A stretch of DNA of 64,000 bases, taken from NCBI RefSeq assembly GCF_014641595.1, contig NZ_BMIA01000001.1:682001-746000 (forward strand), given 5' to 3'. The position numbers and the translations under genes are program-made. Positions 26,406-37,302 of this stretch are shown here, one piece after another (position 1 is the stretch's first letter; every line of letters starts with the position of its first letter). The stretch comes from Dyadobacter endophyticus (GTDB lineage Bacteria; Bacteroidota; Bacteroidia; Cytophagales; Spirosomataceae). The notes beneath the pieces are model-generated. The model had not been told where the DNA came from. It saw only the letters and a program-made list of their open reading frames with translations, and searched no databases.

Positions 26406-28952
26406 ATGCAGAGAATTCTTACTGCCATCATGTTTATATTGCCGGTAATGGGCCTGGCTCAAAATCAGCCCGACACACTCAAAGCGCGTGCGCTCGATGA
26501 AGTGGTGGTAACCGCCTCGCGGGTAATCGAAAGCATTCTGGTATCGCCGGTGAGCGTGCAGAAGGTGAGTGCGAAAGCAACTGCATTATCCCCGGCATTG
26601 TCGTTTTTTGACGGGCTGGAAAATGTGCAGGGTGTGCATATGATTACACCTTCGCTGGGTTTCAAGGTGCTGAATGCGAGAGGATTTTCGAATACGACCA
26701 ACGTGCGTTTCGCGCAATTGACCGACGGGATGGACGTACAGTCGCCGCACATCGGCGGGGCTATCGGGAACTCGCTTGGGCCGACTGATCTTGACATTGC
26801 CAGTGTTGAGATACTTCCAGGCACCGCTTCGGCATTGTATGGCATGAATACCGTGAACGGCGTCGCGAATTTTTTTACCAAAAATCCCTTCAATTCCGAA
26901 GGACTTTCGGTGCAGCAGAAAACGGCCGTCAACCACTTGAACGACAGCCATCACAAGGCAAAGCCGTTTACAGAAACGACAATCCGTTTTGCCAAAATCA
27001 TCGCCCCAAAATTTGCATTTAAAGTAAACGGCGCATTCACAAAAGGCTACGACTGGATCGCCTCCGATCAGACCGAGCTGAATGGTAATGCCAACAGCAG
27101 CACACAGCTTTTCGGTACGGATAATCCGGCCAGCGATCCCGTAAATAAATATGGCAATGAGAGTTCCAATCGGAAAACGATTACGCTGGGAGGCAAACGT
27201 TATGTGGTGAGCCGCACTGGTTACCAGGAGGCTGAGGTGGTGGACTATAACTTACAGAATATCAAAGGCGATGTGGGCCTTTACTATAAAGTGGCGCCTG
27301 GCGCCGTGCTGACCTATACTTATCATTTTGGCCTGCTGGACAATGTATACCAGCGCGCCAACCGGTTCCGCCTCGAAAATTACTTCGTGCAGCAGCACGG
27401 CATTCAGTACCAATCGGCTTCGGTGCAGGCCAGATTATATGTCAATTCCGAAAATACAGGCCGTTCCTACAACCTGCGCTCGATGGCCGAGAACATGGAC
27501 CGCAGCTACAAGTCCGACAACGACTGGTACGCCGATTTTACCAAAGGCTTCAACAGCGCCATCACTGGCGGGGTCGCGGTGGCCGATGCGATGCGGCAAG
27601 CCCGCACAGCCGCCGATGCTGGCCGTTACCTGCCAGGCACCAGTGCTTTTAATGCCCAGTTACAGAAATTGCAGGACATCAATAACTGGGACGTGGGCGC
27701 CGCATTGCGCGTAAAAGCAGATTTTGTACATGCCGAAGCGCAGGTAAGCCTTACCGAAAAGTACCTCAAAGCCTGGAAAGACAAATACGAACTGGACATT
27801 CTTCTGGGGGCCGACCACCGGACCTACATCATCGTTCCGGACGGCAATTACTTCGTGAACCCGGAACCTGGAAAAGAAGGCAAGAACATTACCTATGGCA
27901 AAACCGGCGGATTCATTTCGCTGAATAAAGACCTGTTTCAGAAAAAACTGCGGTTGGGTATGATCCTGCGGGCAGATAAGAACGACTATTTCAAAACGAC
28001 GTTCAACCCGAGGTTATCGGTTGTTTACAGTCCGGTACATGACCATAATATCCGCGTTTCGTTCCAGACGGGCTACCGCTTTCCGAGTATTTTTGAGGCT
28101 TACAGCAATGTCAACAGTGGAGGGGTGAAGCGGGTAGGGGGGCTGCCGGTGATGTCGCATGGCATTTTTGAGAATGCGTGGCTGGCCAATTCCATTACGA
28201 GCTTCCAGCAGGCTGTTTTGAATGATATCAACCAGAATGGCCTCACGCAGAACGCCGCGATCGAGAAAAATAAAGGTTTGCTCAAAAAAAACTCCTACAC
28301 CTACTTGAAACCCGAGCACACCAAGACCTGGGAAGCTGGCTACAAGGGTCTTTTCATCGATAGGGCACTGTTTGTGAGTGCAGATCTGTATTTCAACCGG
28401 TACAGTAATTTCATCGCACAGACCAACATGAATGTACCGTTATCGACCGATGCAGCCGCTATTCCGCACGACCTCTACGACAAAGCCCGGCAGGCGCAAT
28501 ACCGGATGTACACCAATTCGCGCTCGGTGATTAACAATTACGGTTTCAGTGTAGGTTTGAACTATCAATTGGAGAAAAAATGGGTATTCGGCGCCAATAC
28601 TACCTTTGCGAAACTGAAAAATGCTGAAAATCAGGACGGGTTGGAAGATGGTTTCAACACACCGAAATGGATCTGGAACGGCTCGGTATCCCGTACCAAT
28701 ATCGCCGGTAATCTGGATGCGACGGTGTCTTATAAATGGCAATCCGGATACTATTCGCAGACATTCCTCGTAACCGGCAACGTGCCATCATACAGCAGCC
28801 TCGACGCACAGGTAACCTACCGCGTTCCGGCGTTAAAAAGCCTGGTCAAAGTCGGCGCGAGTAACTTGCTCAATAAGTATTACGTATCCTTCCTCGGCGG
28901 GCCGTCGGTTGGGGGGATGTATTATGTGACGTTGGCGGTTAATGTGCAATGA
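26406..28952 (+). CDS. TonB-dependent outer-membrane receptor (non-SusC type)
   Basis: 848 residues with signal peptide (ending MGLAQ). The mature protein starts almost at once with a TonB-box-like DEVVVTASRVIES and the plug (VNARGFSNTTNVRFAQLTDGMD, SVEILPGTASALYGMNTVNGVANFF), then a long barrel. There is no carboxypeptidase-regulatory domain and no SusD partner, so it belongs to the small-molecule (siderophore, cobalamin or similar) type rather than the SusC type. The substrate is unknown. The chain ends in YYVTLAVNVQ rather than the common terminal aromatic residue. Faces the GMC gene across a short inverted repeat. Confidence 0.9.
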   Translation: MQRILTAIMFILPVMGLAQNQPDTLKARALDEVVVTASRVIESILVSPVSVQKVSAKATALSPALSFFDGLENVQGVHMITPSLGFKVLNARGFSNTTNVRFAQLTDGMDVQSPHIGGAIGNSLGPTDLDIASVEILPGTASALYGMNTVNGVANFFTKNPFNSEGLSVQQKTAVNHLNDSHHKAKPFTETTIRFAKIIAPKFAFKVNGAFTKGYDWIASDQTELNGNANSSTQLFGTDNPASDPVNKYGNESSNRKTITLGGKRYVVSRTGYQEAEVVDYNLQNIKGDVGLYYKVAPGAVLTYTYHFGLLDNVYQRANRFRLENYFVQQHGIQYQSASVQARLYVNSENTGRSYNLRSMAENMDRSYKSDNDWYADFTKGFNSAITGGVAVADAMRQARTAADAGRYLPGTSAFNAQLQKLQDINNWDVGAALRVKADFVHAEAQVSLTEKYLKAWKDKYELDILLGADHRTYIIVPDGNYFVNPEPGKEGKNITYGKTGGFISLNKDLFQKKLRLGMILRADKNDYFKTTFNPRLSVVYSPVHDHNIRVSFQTGYRFPSIFEAYSNVNSGGVKRVGGLPVMSHGIFENAWLANSITSFQQAVLNDINQNGLTQNAAIEKNKGLLKKNSYTYLKPEHTKTWEAGYKGLFIDRALFVSADLYFNRYSNFIAQTNMNVPLSTDAAAIPHDLYDKARQAQYRMYTNSRSVINNYGFSVGLNYQLEKKWVFGANTTFAKLKNAENQDGLEDGFNTPKWIWNGSVSRTNIAGNLDATVSYKWQSGYYSQTFLVTGNVPSYSSLDAQVTYRVPALKSLVKVGASNLLNKYYVSFLGGPSVGGMYYVTLAVNVQ

Positions 28953-28954
28953 CA

Positions 28955-28980
28955 TGTCACCCCGTGCGCTCAGGGTGACA
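28955..28980. terminator. Inverted repeat between convergent genes (TGTCACCC / GGGTGACA)
   Basis: Perfect 8-bp arms 28955-28962 and 28973-28980 with a 10-nt loop (CGTGCGCTCA). It begins 3 bp after the TonB-receptor stop and ends 7 bp before the GMC stop on the other strand. No T tract. Likely a transcript-end hairpin or a small dispersed repeat. Confidence 0.5.
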
Positions 28981-28987
28981 ACGGCGA

Positions 28988-30700
28988 TCAAATATTACCC
29001 TTCCGCATTTGGCCAACCGCATAATCCGCTGCCCGTGCGGTCAGCGCCATGTAGGTCAGCGATGGGTTTTGTGTGGCGGTGGACGTCATACATGCGCCGT
29101 CGGTAACGAATACGTTCGGGACGTGGTGCATCTGGTTCCATTTGTTTAGCATGGAGGTTTTAGGATCCTTACCCATTCTTGCTCCGCCCATTTCGTGGTT
29201 TTCGCTGCCAGGGTTCCGGTGGGTATCCGAGGTTTTGATGTTTTTAAAACCGGCTTTATCAAGCATTTCGCTGAGTTCGGTGTAAAAATCCTTCACCATT
29301 TTCATGTCGTTGTCGTCGAACGAGACATTCATGCGTAGCTGCGGAATGCCCCAGTCATCTTTCAGGCTTTCGTGCAGCGCCACGAAATTGGTTTCTTTGG
29401 TCACCACCTCGCCCATCATTTGCGCACCAAGCGACCAGCCGCTTTCATCAGGTGCAAACAGGCTGGCTTTCAGCGATTCCCCGAGCCCGTCGTTGGCATT
29501 CCCGACTTTGGAAGCCGAAAAAGACGTAGCATACCCGCGCAGAAAGTCGGTTTCCTGCTTGAAAACATTGCGGAAGCGCGGAATGTAAGCGCCATTGGGT
29601 CGGCGGCCGTCAGTGGTGCTGTCGTGGTAGCCGTCGAAATCTGCCTGCACCCTGCCACGGTAGTTGTGAAAACCAATGAACTTGCCCAGCACTCCACTGT
29701 CGTTACCCAGCCCATTCGGGAAACGGCTCGATTTGGAATTGAGCAAAATTAGATTTGAATTAATGGCTGAGGCATTGATGAATATGATTTTGGCATAAAA
29801 CTCTGTCATTTCCTTCGTCTGAGCATCCACCACGCGCACACCAGTGGCGCGCTTTTTCTTTTCATCGTAAATCACTGAATGCACCACTGAATGCGGCCGC
29901 AAGGTGAGATTACCCGTCTTTTCGGCCCAGGGTAATGTGGCCGCGTTGGTACTGAAATACCCGCCGAATGGGCAACCACGCTGGCACATGTTCCGGTGCT
30001 GGCATTTGGCGCGGCCCTGCTGGGTATGGATCGGCTGCGGATCGGTAATATGCGCGGCACGACCGATGATCACAGGACGCGTGCCTTTGTAATTTTTCGC
30101 GGTCTGGTCGCTGAAATGTTTTTCCACACAGCTCATTTCGTGGGGAGGCAGAAACTCACCGTCGGGCAATTGCGGCAAGCCGTCTTTGTTCCCCGAAATA
30201 CCCGCGAACTTCTCCACGTAGCTGTACCATGGGGCAATATCCTTGTAACGGATCGGCCAGTCGGTGGCGAAACCGTCGCGCTCAGGGCCTTCGAAATCGT
30301 AATCCGACCACCGTTGCGTTTGCCGTGCCCACAAGAGCGACCGGCCTCCTACCTGGTAGCCGCGCATCCAGCTGAATGGCTGTTCCTGCACATAAGGATG
30401 CTCGTAATCCTTCACCACGAAATGCATGGCATCCTCCCTGAAAATGTAATGCTTGCTGGCCATAGGGCTTGCTTCGCGGACCGCTAGCGGTGGCAAACCC
30501 CGGTGCTCAAATTCCCAAGGCATCATATTCGTGGTGGGGTAATCTACAATATGCTTCACATCGCGCCCGCGTTCAAGCACGAGGGTTTTCAGACCTTTTT
30601 CGGTTAATTCCTTCGCTGCCCAGCCGCCGCTGATCCCGGTTCCCACGACAATCGCATCGTATGTCTGTGCCTTGGCAGCGTCAATATTGAAATAGCTCAT
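28988..30700 (-). CDS. GMC-family FAD-dependent oxidoreductase
   Basis: 570 residues. N-terminal FAD-binding YDAIVVGTGISGGWAAKEL, GMC signature region (YQVGGRSLLWARQTQRW), and the C-terminal catalytic pair in ENHEMGGARMG (His) and TQNPSLTYMALTARAADY (Asn). It resembles the catalytic subunit of gluconate 2-dehydrogenase and 3-keto-forming glucoside dehydrogenases. Three Cys (233, 239, 243; CQHRNMCQRGC) lie close together, recalling the iron-sulphur segment of some FAD glucose dehydrogenases. No signal peptide, and no small Tat subunit gene beside it. 22 bp after the esterase gene, same strand. Substrate likely a sugar or alcohol. Confidence 0.9.
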   Translation of the reverse strand: MSYFNIDAAKAQTYDAIVVGTGISGGWAAKELTEKGLKTLVLERGRDVKHIVDYPTTNMMPWEFEHRGLPPLAVREASPMASKHYIFREDAMHFVVKDYEHPYVQEQPFSWMRGYQVGGRSLLWARQTQRWSDYDFEGPERDGFATDWPIRYKDIAPWYSYVEKFAGISGNKDGLPQLPDGEFLPPHEMSCVEKHFSDQTAKNYKGTRPVIIGRAAHITDPQPIHTQQGRAKCQHRNMCQRGCPFGGYFSTNAATLPWAEKTGNLTLRPHSVVHSVIYDEKKKRATGVRVVDAQTKEMTEFYAKIIFINASAINSNLILLNSKSSRFPNGLGNDSGVLGKFIGFHNYRGRVQADFDGYHDSTTDGRRPNGAYIPRFRNVFKQETDFLRGYATSFSASKVGNANDGLGESLKASLFAPDESGWSLGAQMMGEVVTKETNFVALHESLKDDWGIPQLRMNVSFDDNDMKMVKDFYTELSEMLDKAGFKNIKTSDTHRNPGSENHEMGGARMGKDPKTSMLNKWNQMHHVPNVFVTDGACMTSTATQNPSLTYMALTARAADYAVGQMRKGNI

Positions 30701-30722
30701 GAGTGATATTTTAATGATAGAT

Positions 30723-31946
<1,224 letters not shown>

Positions 31947-32056
31947 CTACCGGAAGGGGGATGATTTTCCGGTTGTCTATTCAAAAGTACCGATTGAGCA
32001 TCGTATATAGCAGAGCGGTTGCGATGGATGTAATATGCCTGAGAGCAGGCTACTCC

Positions 32057-33592
32057 TCACGCCAGAATGTCTTTCACCAGTTTGCCATGAACATCTGTCA
32101 GCCGGAAGCGCCTTCCCTGGAATTTGTAGGTCAGGCGCTCATGGTCGACGCCCATCAGATGCATCAGGGTGGCGTGGAAGTCGTGGACGTGAACAGGGTC
32201 TTTGATGATATTGTAGCTAAAATCGTCGGTTTCGCCGTAACTGATCCCGGATTTGACTCCCGCACCGGCCATCCACATCGTGAAGCAGCGCGGGTGATGG
32301 TCGCGGCCGTAGTCGGTGGCGCTGAGCTTGCCTTGTGAATACACGGTGCGGCCGAACTCTCCGCCCCATATCACCAGCGTGTCATCGAGCAGGCCGCGGC
32401 GTTTCAGGTCCATGATCAATGCGCCGGTAGCCTGGTCGGTCGCTTTGCACTGCTGGGCGATGGCTTTCGGGAGCCCGCCATGCTGGTCCCAGCCCTGGTG
32501 GTAAAGTTGTACGAATTTGACATCCTTTTCCAGCAACTTACGGGCCAGGAGGCAGTTGGCTGCATAGGTGCCCGGGTCGCGGCTGTCGGGGCCGTAGAGT
32601 TCGAAAACCTCATCGGGCTCCTCAGAAGTATCCATTACATCCGGCACGGACGTCTGCATCCGGAACGCCATTTCATATTGTGCAATGCGGTTATTGATCT
32701 CCGGATCACCATAAGCATCGTTTTGCAGCTGGTTGAGCCTGGAAAGGTAGTCGAGCATTTCCTTTCGGTCATGGCCGTCGTAACCCTCTGGATTGTTCAA
32801 AAAAAGCACCGGATCTTTGCCGGAACGGAACTGTACGCCCTGGTGCCGCGATTCCAGAAACCCGTTTCCCCACAAACGCGCGTAAAGCGGCTGGTCTTTC
32901 GGCGCATTTTTAGAAACCAAAACAATGAATGTCGGCAGGTTATTATTGTCGGTACCAAGCCCGTAACTTACCCAAGAGCCAATCGAGGGCCTGCCGGGAA
33001 GCTGGTTGCCGGTTTGGAAGAAAGTGATAGCCGGATCGTGGTTGATGGCCTCTGAATAAATGGATCTGACAATGCAAAGGTCGTCGACCACCTTGGCCGT
33101 GTAGGGTAGCAGCTCGCTTACCCAGGTTTGGGTTTTGCCATGCTGGTTGAAGCCGTAAACAGAAGGCGCCATGGGCAGTACGCTCTGGCTGGCGCTCATA
33201 CCCGTGAGCCGTTGGCCCTTGCGCACAGAGTCAGGCAGGTTTTGCCCCGCCATTTGAACCAGTTTTGGTTTATAATCAAATGTTTCGAACTGAGAAGGTC
33301 CACCGGCCATAAACAAATACACCACGCGCTTGGCTTTGGGTGCGATATGCGGCAATGCTTTCAGAATCTCGGATTCCAGGTCCCCGGCGGACATTGCACC
33401 GGCCGATTGCGACGTAGCCTGGCGTGCGGCCGAGCCATAAAGCTTGTCAAGCCCGAAAAGAGATCCCACGGCCAATGCGCCCAGCCCGAGCGATGTCTGG
33501 GTCAGGAAGCGGCGGCGGTCCAGTTTACGGTGCAGTTCGTTGAACTCGGGTGTATGCAGGCGAAATTCTTCGTCGTGATGATGGTGCTGCAT
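32057..33592 (-). CDS. DUF1501 protein, Tat-exported (alkaline-phosphatase-like fold)
   Basis: 511 residues. The N-terminus carries four consecutive His (MQHHHHDEEF), then a twin-arginine-type signal (LDRRRFLTQTSLGLGALAVG). The DUF1501 body is clear: AKRVVYLFMAGGPSQFETFDYKP, YKPKLVQMAGQNLPDS, GSWVSYGLGTDNNNLPTFIVL, VKFVQLYHQGWDQHGG, LVIWGGEFGRT and a His-rich DYGRDHHPRCF block. The fold is sulfatase/phosphatase-like, but the activity of the family is not established. Starts 2 bp after the DUF1553 stop, the usual pairing of these two families in Planctomycetes and Bacteroidota, suggesting a shared process. Confidence 0.93.
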   Translation of the reverse strand: MQHHHHDEEFRLHTPEFNELHRKLDRRRFLTQTSLGLGALAVGSLFGLDKLYGSAARQATSQSAGAMSAGDLESEILKALPHIAPKAKRVVYLFMAGGPSQFETFDYKPKLVQMAGQNLPDSVRKGQRLTGMSASQSVLPMAPSVYGFNQHGKTQTWVSELLPYTAKVVDDLCIVRSIYSEAINHDPAITFFQTGNQLPGRPSIGSWVSYGLGTDNNNLPTFIVLVSKNAPKDQPLYARLWGNGFLESRHQGVQFRSGKDPVLFLNNPEGYDGHDRKEMLDYLSRLNQLQNDAYGDPEINNRIAQYEMAFRMQTSVPDVMDTSEEPDEVFELYGPDSRDPGTYAANCLLARKLLEKDVKFVQLYHQGWDQHGGLPKAIAQQCKATDQATGALIMDLKRRGLLDDTLVIWGGEFGRTVYSQGKLSATDYGRDHHPRCFTMWMAGAGVKSGISYGETDDFSYNIIKDPVHVHDFHATLMHLMGVDHERLTYKFQGRRFRLTDVHGKLVKDILA

Positions 33593-33594
33593 GG

Positions 33595-36500
33595 TTATCT
33601 TTTGGTTAAGCAGGCGTCGGAATTGAGAATGGTGCTGGCAACCACGCTGTTTGCGGCGAGCAATGCCGGATCGAGCGTTTTGTCGGTGACATGCTGACCC
33701 GAATGCAACCAGCCAGCTGCCTTTTTCGGGTCTTTCCTGAATTTATCTTCCTCCACTTTTCGCAGTGCGAGCAGCAGGTCGACTTCCTTCACGGGCGGTT
33801 TACGGCCGGTGAGCTTGCGATAGGCGGTTGTGATGGATTGGCGTGCGTCGGAAATACGTGCCATTTGCTCGCCCATTACCCGCATCGCTTCCACGAATGT
33901 CGGGTCGTTGAGCGTTACCAGCGCTTGCAATGGAGTATTCGTTTTTTGCCGGCGCACGACGCAAAAGCTCCGCGAGGTGGCATCGAACGTGGCCAATGTG
34001 GGGTTAGGGACCGAGCGTTTTACGATCACATACAAGCTGCGGCGGTAAACGGCATTGCCGGAATCGGGGGTGTAAGTAGTGTTGTTGATCGACCATAATC
34101 CCTCCGGTTGATAAGGCTTTACGCTCTCCCCGCCGATTTTGGCATTTATCAATCCGCTCGCCATCAATGCATTGTCGCGGATCATCTCGGCCGACATTCT
34201 GTTCGCAGGCCCGCGCGCGTACAAGCGGTTCTCGGGGTCGCGCTCGCGTATGTCTCTGCTTGTGCGCGAATCCTGACGATAGGTGGCCGACATAACGATC
34301 AGCTTGTTGAGTTTTTTGATATCCCAGCCCGAATCGCGGAAGGTAACCGCCAGCCAGTCGAGTAGTTCCGGGTGAGTCGGCATCTCACCCTGGTTACCGA
34401 AGTCCTCGGTAGTTTTGACAAGGCCTGTTCCGAAGAAATTCTGCCAGTAGCGGTTCACGGCCACTCGTGCCGTCAGGGGGTTGTTGGCGTGGGTGAGCCA
34501 TTGTGCCAGCCCATAACGGTTTTTGGGGAAATTTTTTGGATATTCCAAGATCGAAGCAGGTGTGGACGGAAACACTTTTTCGCCCGGCGCATCATAATTC
34601 CCACGTAGTAATATGTGCGCCTGCTTGGGTTTGGGCATTTCCTGCATCACCATCAGCTCGCGGACAGGTTCGGTAGAATCCGAAAGCTGCGTGCGTGCGT
34701 CACGCAGGGTCGTACGCGCTTTTGTCATAGCCGGATCGACTGCGGAGATGTAGTAGTCCTTCAATGCCAACATCTCGGCTGCACTCATTGCCGCCGCGTT
34801 TTTAGAGGCGACTGCCGACCATGCCGATTTACGGGCGAGAATACGCGTTTCAAAGGGCGTTAGTTCGCGGTTGTAGACGGTAATGTCATCGACTTGCGCG
34901 TTTTTTAACCCAAATCCCCTCCACCACGCACCGATTTGCAAGCCTGGCTGTACCGCCGATCTGAACAAAATATCCCTGGTTAGTTGATCCATTGTCGTTT
35001 CCATTGCGGCCTCCTGTCCATTGAGATACAATCTGAAACCCGCCGCTTTGGAAGAACCGTCATAGGTAATGGTCAGCTGCACCCATTGATCTTTCGGAAT
35101 TGGCTGTTTGCTGATCCTTGTCAATGCGTCGGACGGCGCGGTGTGCGCCATGTTCAGTTCGAGGCGGTCGTTTTTGAGGTATAAATGATAGCCGCGGAAA
35201 TTGTAAAGTCGCTCAGCCTGGCTTTTGTGCAGGATCACACCTTCTTTCAGTTCTTTGGGAATGTTTACCCAAATCCCGACGCTGAACGGTTCCGATTTGC
35301 GGAACACGCCGTTTTGCCCCAGGTCGAGGTAAACGTCGCCGTCGAGCCGCAGCGCTTTGCCGTCAGATTTAGCGGTAAATACGGGATCACCGCCAGGAGA
35401 TCCGGCCTCCCGTTTCATAACGCCGCTCTCTTTGGTATGGGCCGCATTGCGCAGGGTGCCGTTTTCAAACGAATAATAAGCTTGCAAACCTGCGTTTGGG
35501 AGCTGTTCTTTGGCCAAATTGCGGTATCCACCCGTATTGAGCCATTGTTGAAACCCGGCCTCTGCATTGCGCTTGCTGGTTGCGAGCTGCTGTTCCCTGG
35601 TTTTGATCGTGGTTTGAATAAATCGCAGCGTCTGTTCCTGTGTGGCGGTCGGCAGGAGCATGGTCGGCGTCGGTAGCGCATCGTCCCAGGATATCTGACC
35701 TGCTTCTTTTACATTATTGAAGAAGCTGAACAGTTCGTAATAGTTCTTTTGCGAAATAGGGTCGTATTTATGATCATGGCATTTGGCGCAGCCTACCGAA
35801 AGACCCAGAAATGCGTCGCCAAAGGTGTTGGTGCGGTCGACCACGTATTCGGTCTGGAACTCTTCCTCGATAATACCGCCTTCCATATTCTGCTGGTGGT
35901 TGCGATTGAAGGCGGTTGCAATCCGCATTTCTTTCGTTGGATTCGGCATAAGGTCACCGGCCAGCTGCCATTGTATGAACTGGTCGTAATGCATGTTTTT
36001 ATTGAATGCTTTGATCACCCAGTCGCGGTAAGGCGACATGTCCCGTAGCCTGTCGACTGTATATCCGTGCGAATCGGCGAAACGTGCCAGATCGAGCCAA
36101 TCGACCGCCATTTTCTCACCATAATGCGGCGAAGCCAACAGTCTGTCTACCTGTTTTTCATAAGCATTTGCCGAATTATCTTTTAAAAATGCATCCGTTT
36201 CGGCCATTGTCGGTGGCAGGCCGGTCAGGTCAAGGGAAACCCGGCGGAGCAATATTTCCTTTTCAGCCTGCGCCGAAGGTTGCAGTTTTTCTTCTTCCAG
36301 TTTTTTAAATACAAAATGATCGATCGGGTTAACCGCCAGATTGTCGTGCTGCGTTTCTGGGATTTCGGGCATTTCAGGTTTTACAAATGCCCAGTGCGGT
36401 TTATACTCGGCACCTTCGTCGATCCATTTGATCAGAATCGCTTTTTCACGCGCAGAAAGGATCAGGTGCGATGCAGGTGTGGGCATAACATAATCCGGGT

Positions 36501-36819
36501 CGGCGGATACGATACGATGGAAGAATTCGCTATCGGTCAGGTCGCCGGGATCGATCGCCGTCCGCCCTGAATTTTTGGAGACTTTATGGAATGCAGATTC
36601 GGCCATGTCCAGGCGCAGGCCGCCTTTTTGTTTGGCCTTGTCGGGCCCGTGGCATGCAAAACATTTGTCGGAAAGTACGGGTTTTACATGCTGGTTGTAA
36701 TCCAGCTTATCGGGCAGCTCCTTCATGGCAACCTCCACATCCTCGGGCAACTCGGGCGCACATGCGTAAAAATGCCCGGTCAGCAACATCCACAGAAAGA
36801 AAACTTTAATATGTTTCAT
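33595..36819 (-). CDS. DUF1549/DUF1553 protein with PSCyt1 heme domain and LamG insert
   Basis: 1074 residues from the ATG at 36819 with a lipoprotein-like signal (LLTGHFYAC). Domains in order: planctomycete-type cytochrome c (CFACHGPDKAKQKGGLRLD, about 55-150), DUF1549 (about 175-390, WLDLARFADSHGY and CAKCHDHKYDPIS, a second CxxCH), a concanavalin/LamG-like domain (about 475-650, QAYYSFENGTLRNAA and DDITVYNRELTPFE), and DUF1553 (about 755-1020, NPLTARVAVNRYWQNFFGTG). A surface or periplasmic redox protein, perhaps with carbohydrate binding through LamG. Precise activity is unknown. First gene of a two-gene unit with DUF1501. Confidence 0.93.
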   Translation of the reverse strand: MKHIKVFFLWMLLTGHFYACAPELPEDVEVAMKELPDKLDYNQHVKPVLSDKCFACHGPDKAKQKGGLRLDMAESAFHKVSKNSGRTAIDPGDLTDSEFFHRIVSADPDYVMPTPASHLILSAREKAILIKWIDEGAEYKPHWAFVKPEMPEIPETQHDNLAVNPIDHFVFKKLEEEKLQPSAQAEKEILLRRVSLDLTGLPPTMAETDAFLKDNSANAYEKQVDRLLASPHYGEKMAVDWLDLARFADSHGYTVDRLRDMSPYRDWVIKAFNKNMHYDQFIQWQLAGDLMPNPTKEMRIATAFNRNHQQNMEGGIIEEEFQTEYVVDRTNTFGDAFLGLSVGCAKCHDHKYDPISQKNYYELFSFFNNVKEAGQISWDDALPTPTMLLPTATQEQTLRFIQTTIKTREQQLATSKRNAEAGFQQWLNTGGYRNLAKEQLPNAGLQAYYSFENGTLRNAAHTKESGVMKREAGSPGGDPVFTAKSDGKALRLDGDVYLDLGQNGVFRKSEPFSVGIWVNIPKELKEGVILHKSQAERLYNFRGYHLYLKNDRLELNMAHTAPSDALTRISKQPIPKDQWVQLTITYDGSSKAAGFRLYLNGQEAAMETTMDQLTRDILFRSAVQPGLQIGAWWRGFGLKNAQVDDITVYNRELTPFETRILARKSAWSAVASKNAAAMSAAEMLALKDYYISAVDPAMTKARTTLRDARTQLSDSTEPVRELMVMQEMPKPKQAHILLRGNYDAPGEKVFPSTPASILEYPKNFPKNRYGLAQWLTHANNPLTARVAVNRYWQNFFGTGLVKTTEDFGNQGEMPTHPELLDWLAVTFRDSGWDIKKLNKLIVMSATYRQDSRTSRDIRERDPENRLYARGPANRMSAEMIRDNALMASGLINAKIGGESVKPYQPEGLWSINNTTYTPDSGNAVYRRSLYVIVKRSVPNPTLATFDATSRSFCVVRRQKTNTPLQALVTLNDPTFVEAMRVMGEQMARISDARQSITTAYRKLTGRKPPVKEVDLLLALRKVEEDKFRKDPKKAAGWLHSGQHVTDKTLDPALLAANSVVASTILNSDACLTKR

Positions 36820-37302
36820 GCCATCCAAATTAAACCCATATCGTGGTTTGAGCGCTGCTTTTTAATGACGTAAGTATCTTTCCCCTGAACCTTCTTCAAG
36901 ACGACCGGGACCAACCAGTCAAATGTCAACATGATACGGGTTTAGCCTCTGTCGGATTTAGCGGTTGATAGACATAGCAAAAGCCGGTCGTAGTACTTTT
37001 TTACGCCTTTCGATCCGTGTTTTGTTTTGGATGTGGTTGTAAAGGGTTTAGGAAAGCTGAAAGTGATTTTTTTTGTTGCCAGAAGTGGTATCGATTTTAT
37101 GCAAAAATATAGGCAATAAGTACTGTAAGTTGATTGCGGATTGATTTGTTGTGGTACTAAGTTTGCGTAGTACCTCAGCTTTGAGCAATGGGAGTGCGCC
37201 GGGTGTTGACCCGCGGTAGGCGTCGATGGTTGGCCGGAGCGGCCGAAGGAGAAGAAAAAAGGAGGGAACGTTAAGCTTAGAGTGATTACGGCCGCGAACG
37301 CA
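36820..37302. other. 483-bp intergenic region with several short hairpins
   Basis: No convincing gene. Three perfect small stems lie close together: GGTACT/AGTACC (37153-37174), CGGGT/ACCCG (37200-37213, 4-nt loop) and GGCCG/CGGCC (37232-37244, 3-nt loop). A purine-rich tract (GAAGGAGAAGAAAAAAGGAG) follows. The region could encode a structured RNA or be a decayed remnant. A 162-codon frame crosses it on the minus strand but reads as Ser/Thr/Pro-rich noise. Confidence 0.4.

Noticed and set aside
37232..37260. GGCCG-gag-CGGCC hairpin followed by A-rich tract read as a terminator
   Set aside because: On the plus strand the tail is purine-rich rather than T-rich and no plus-strand gene ends there; on the minus strand the T-rich part precedes the stem.
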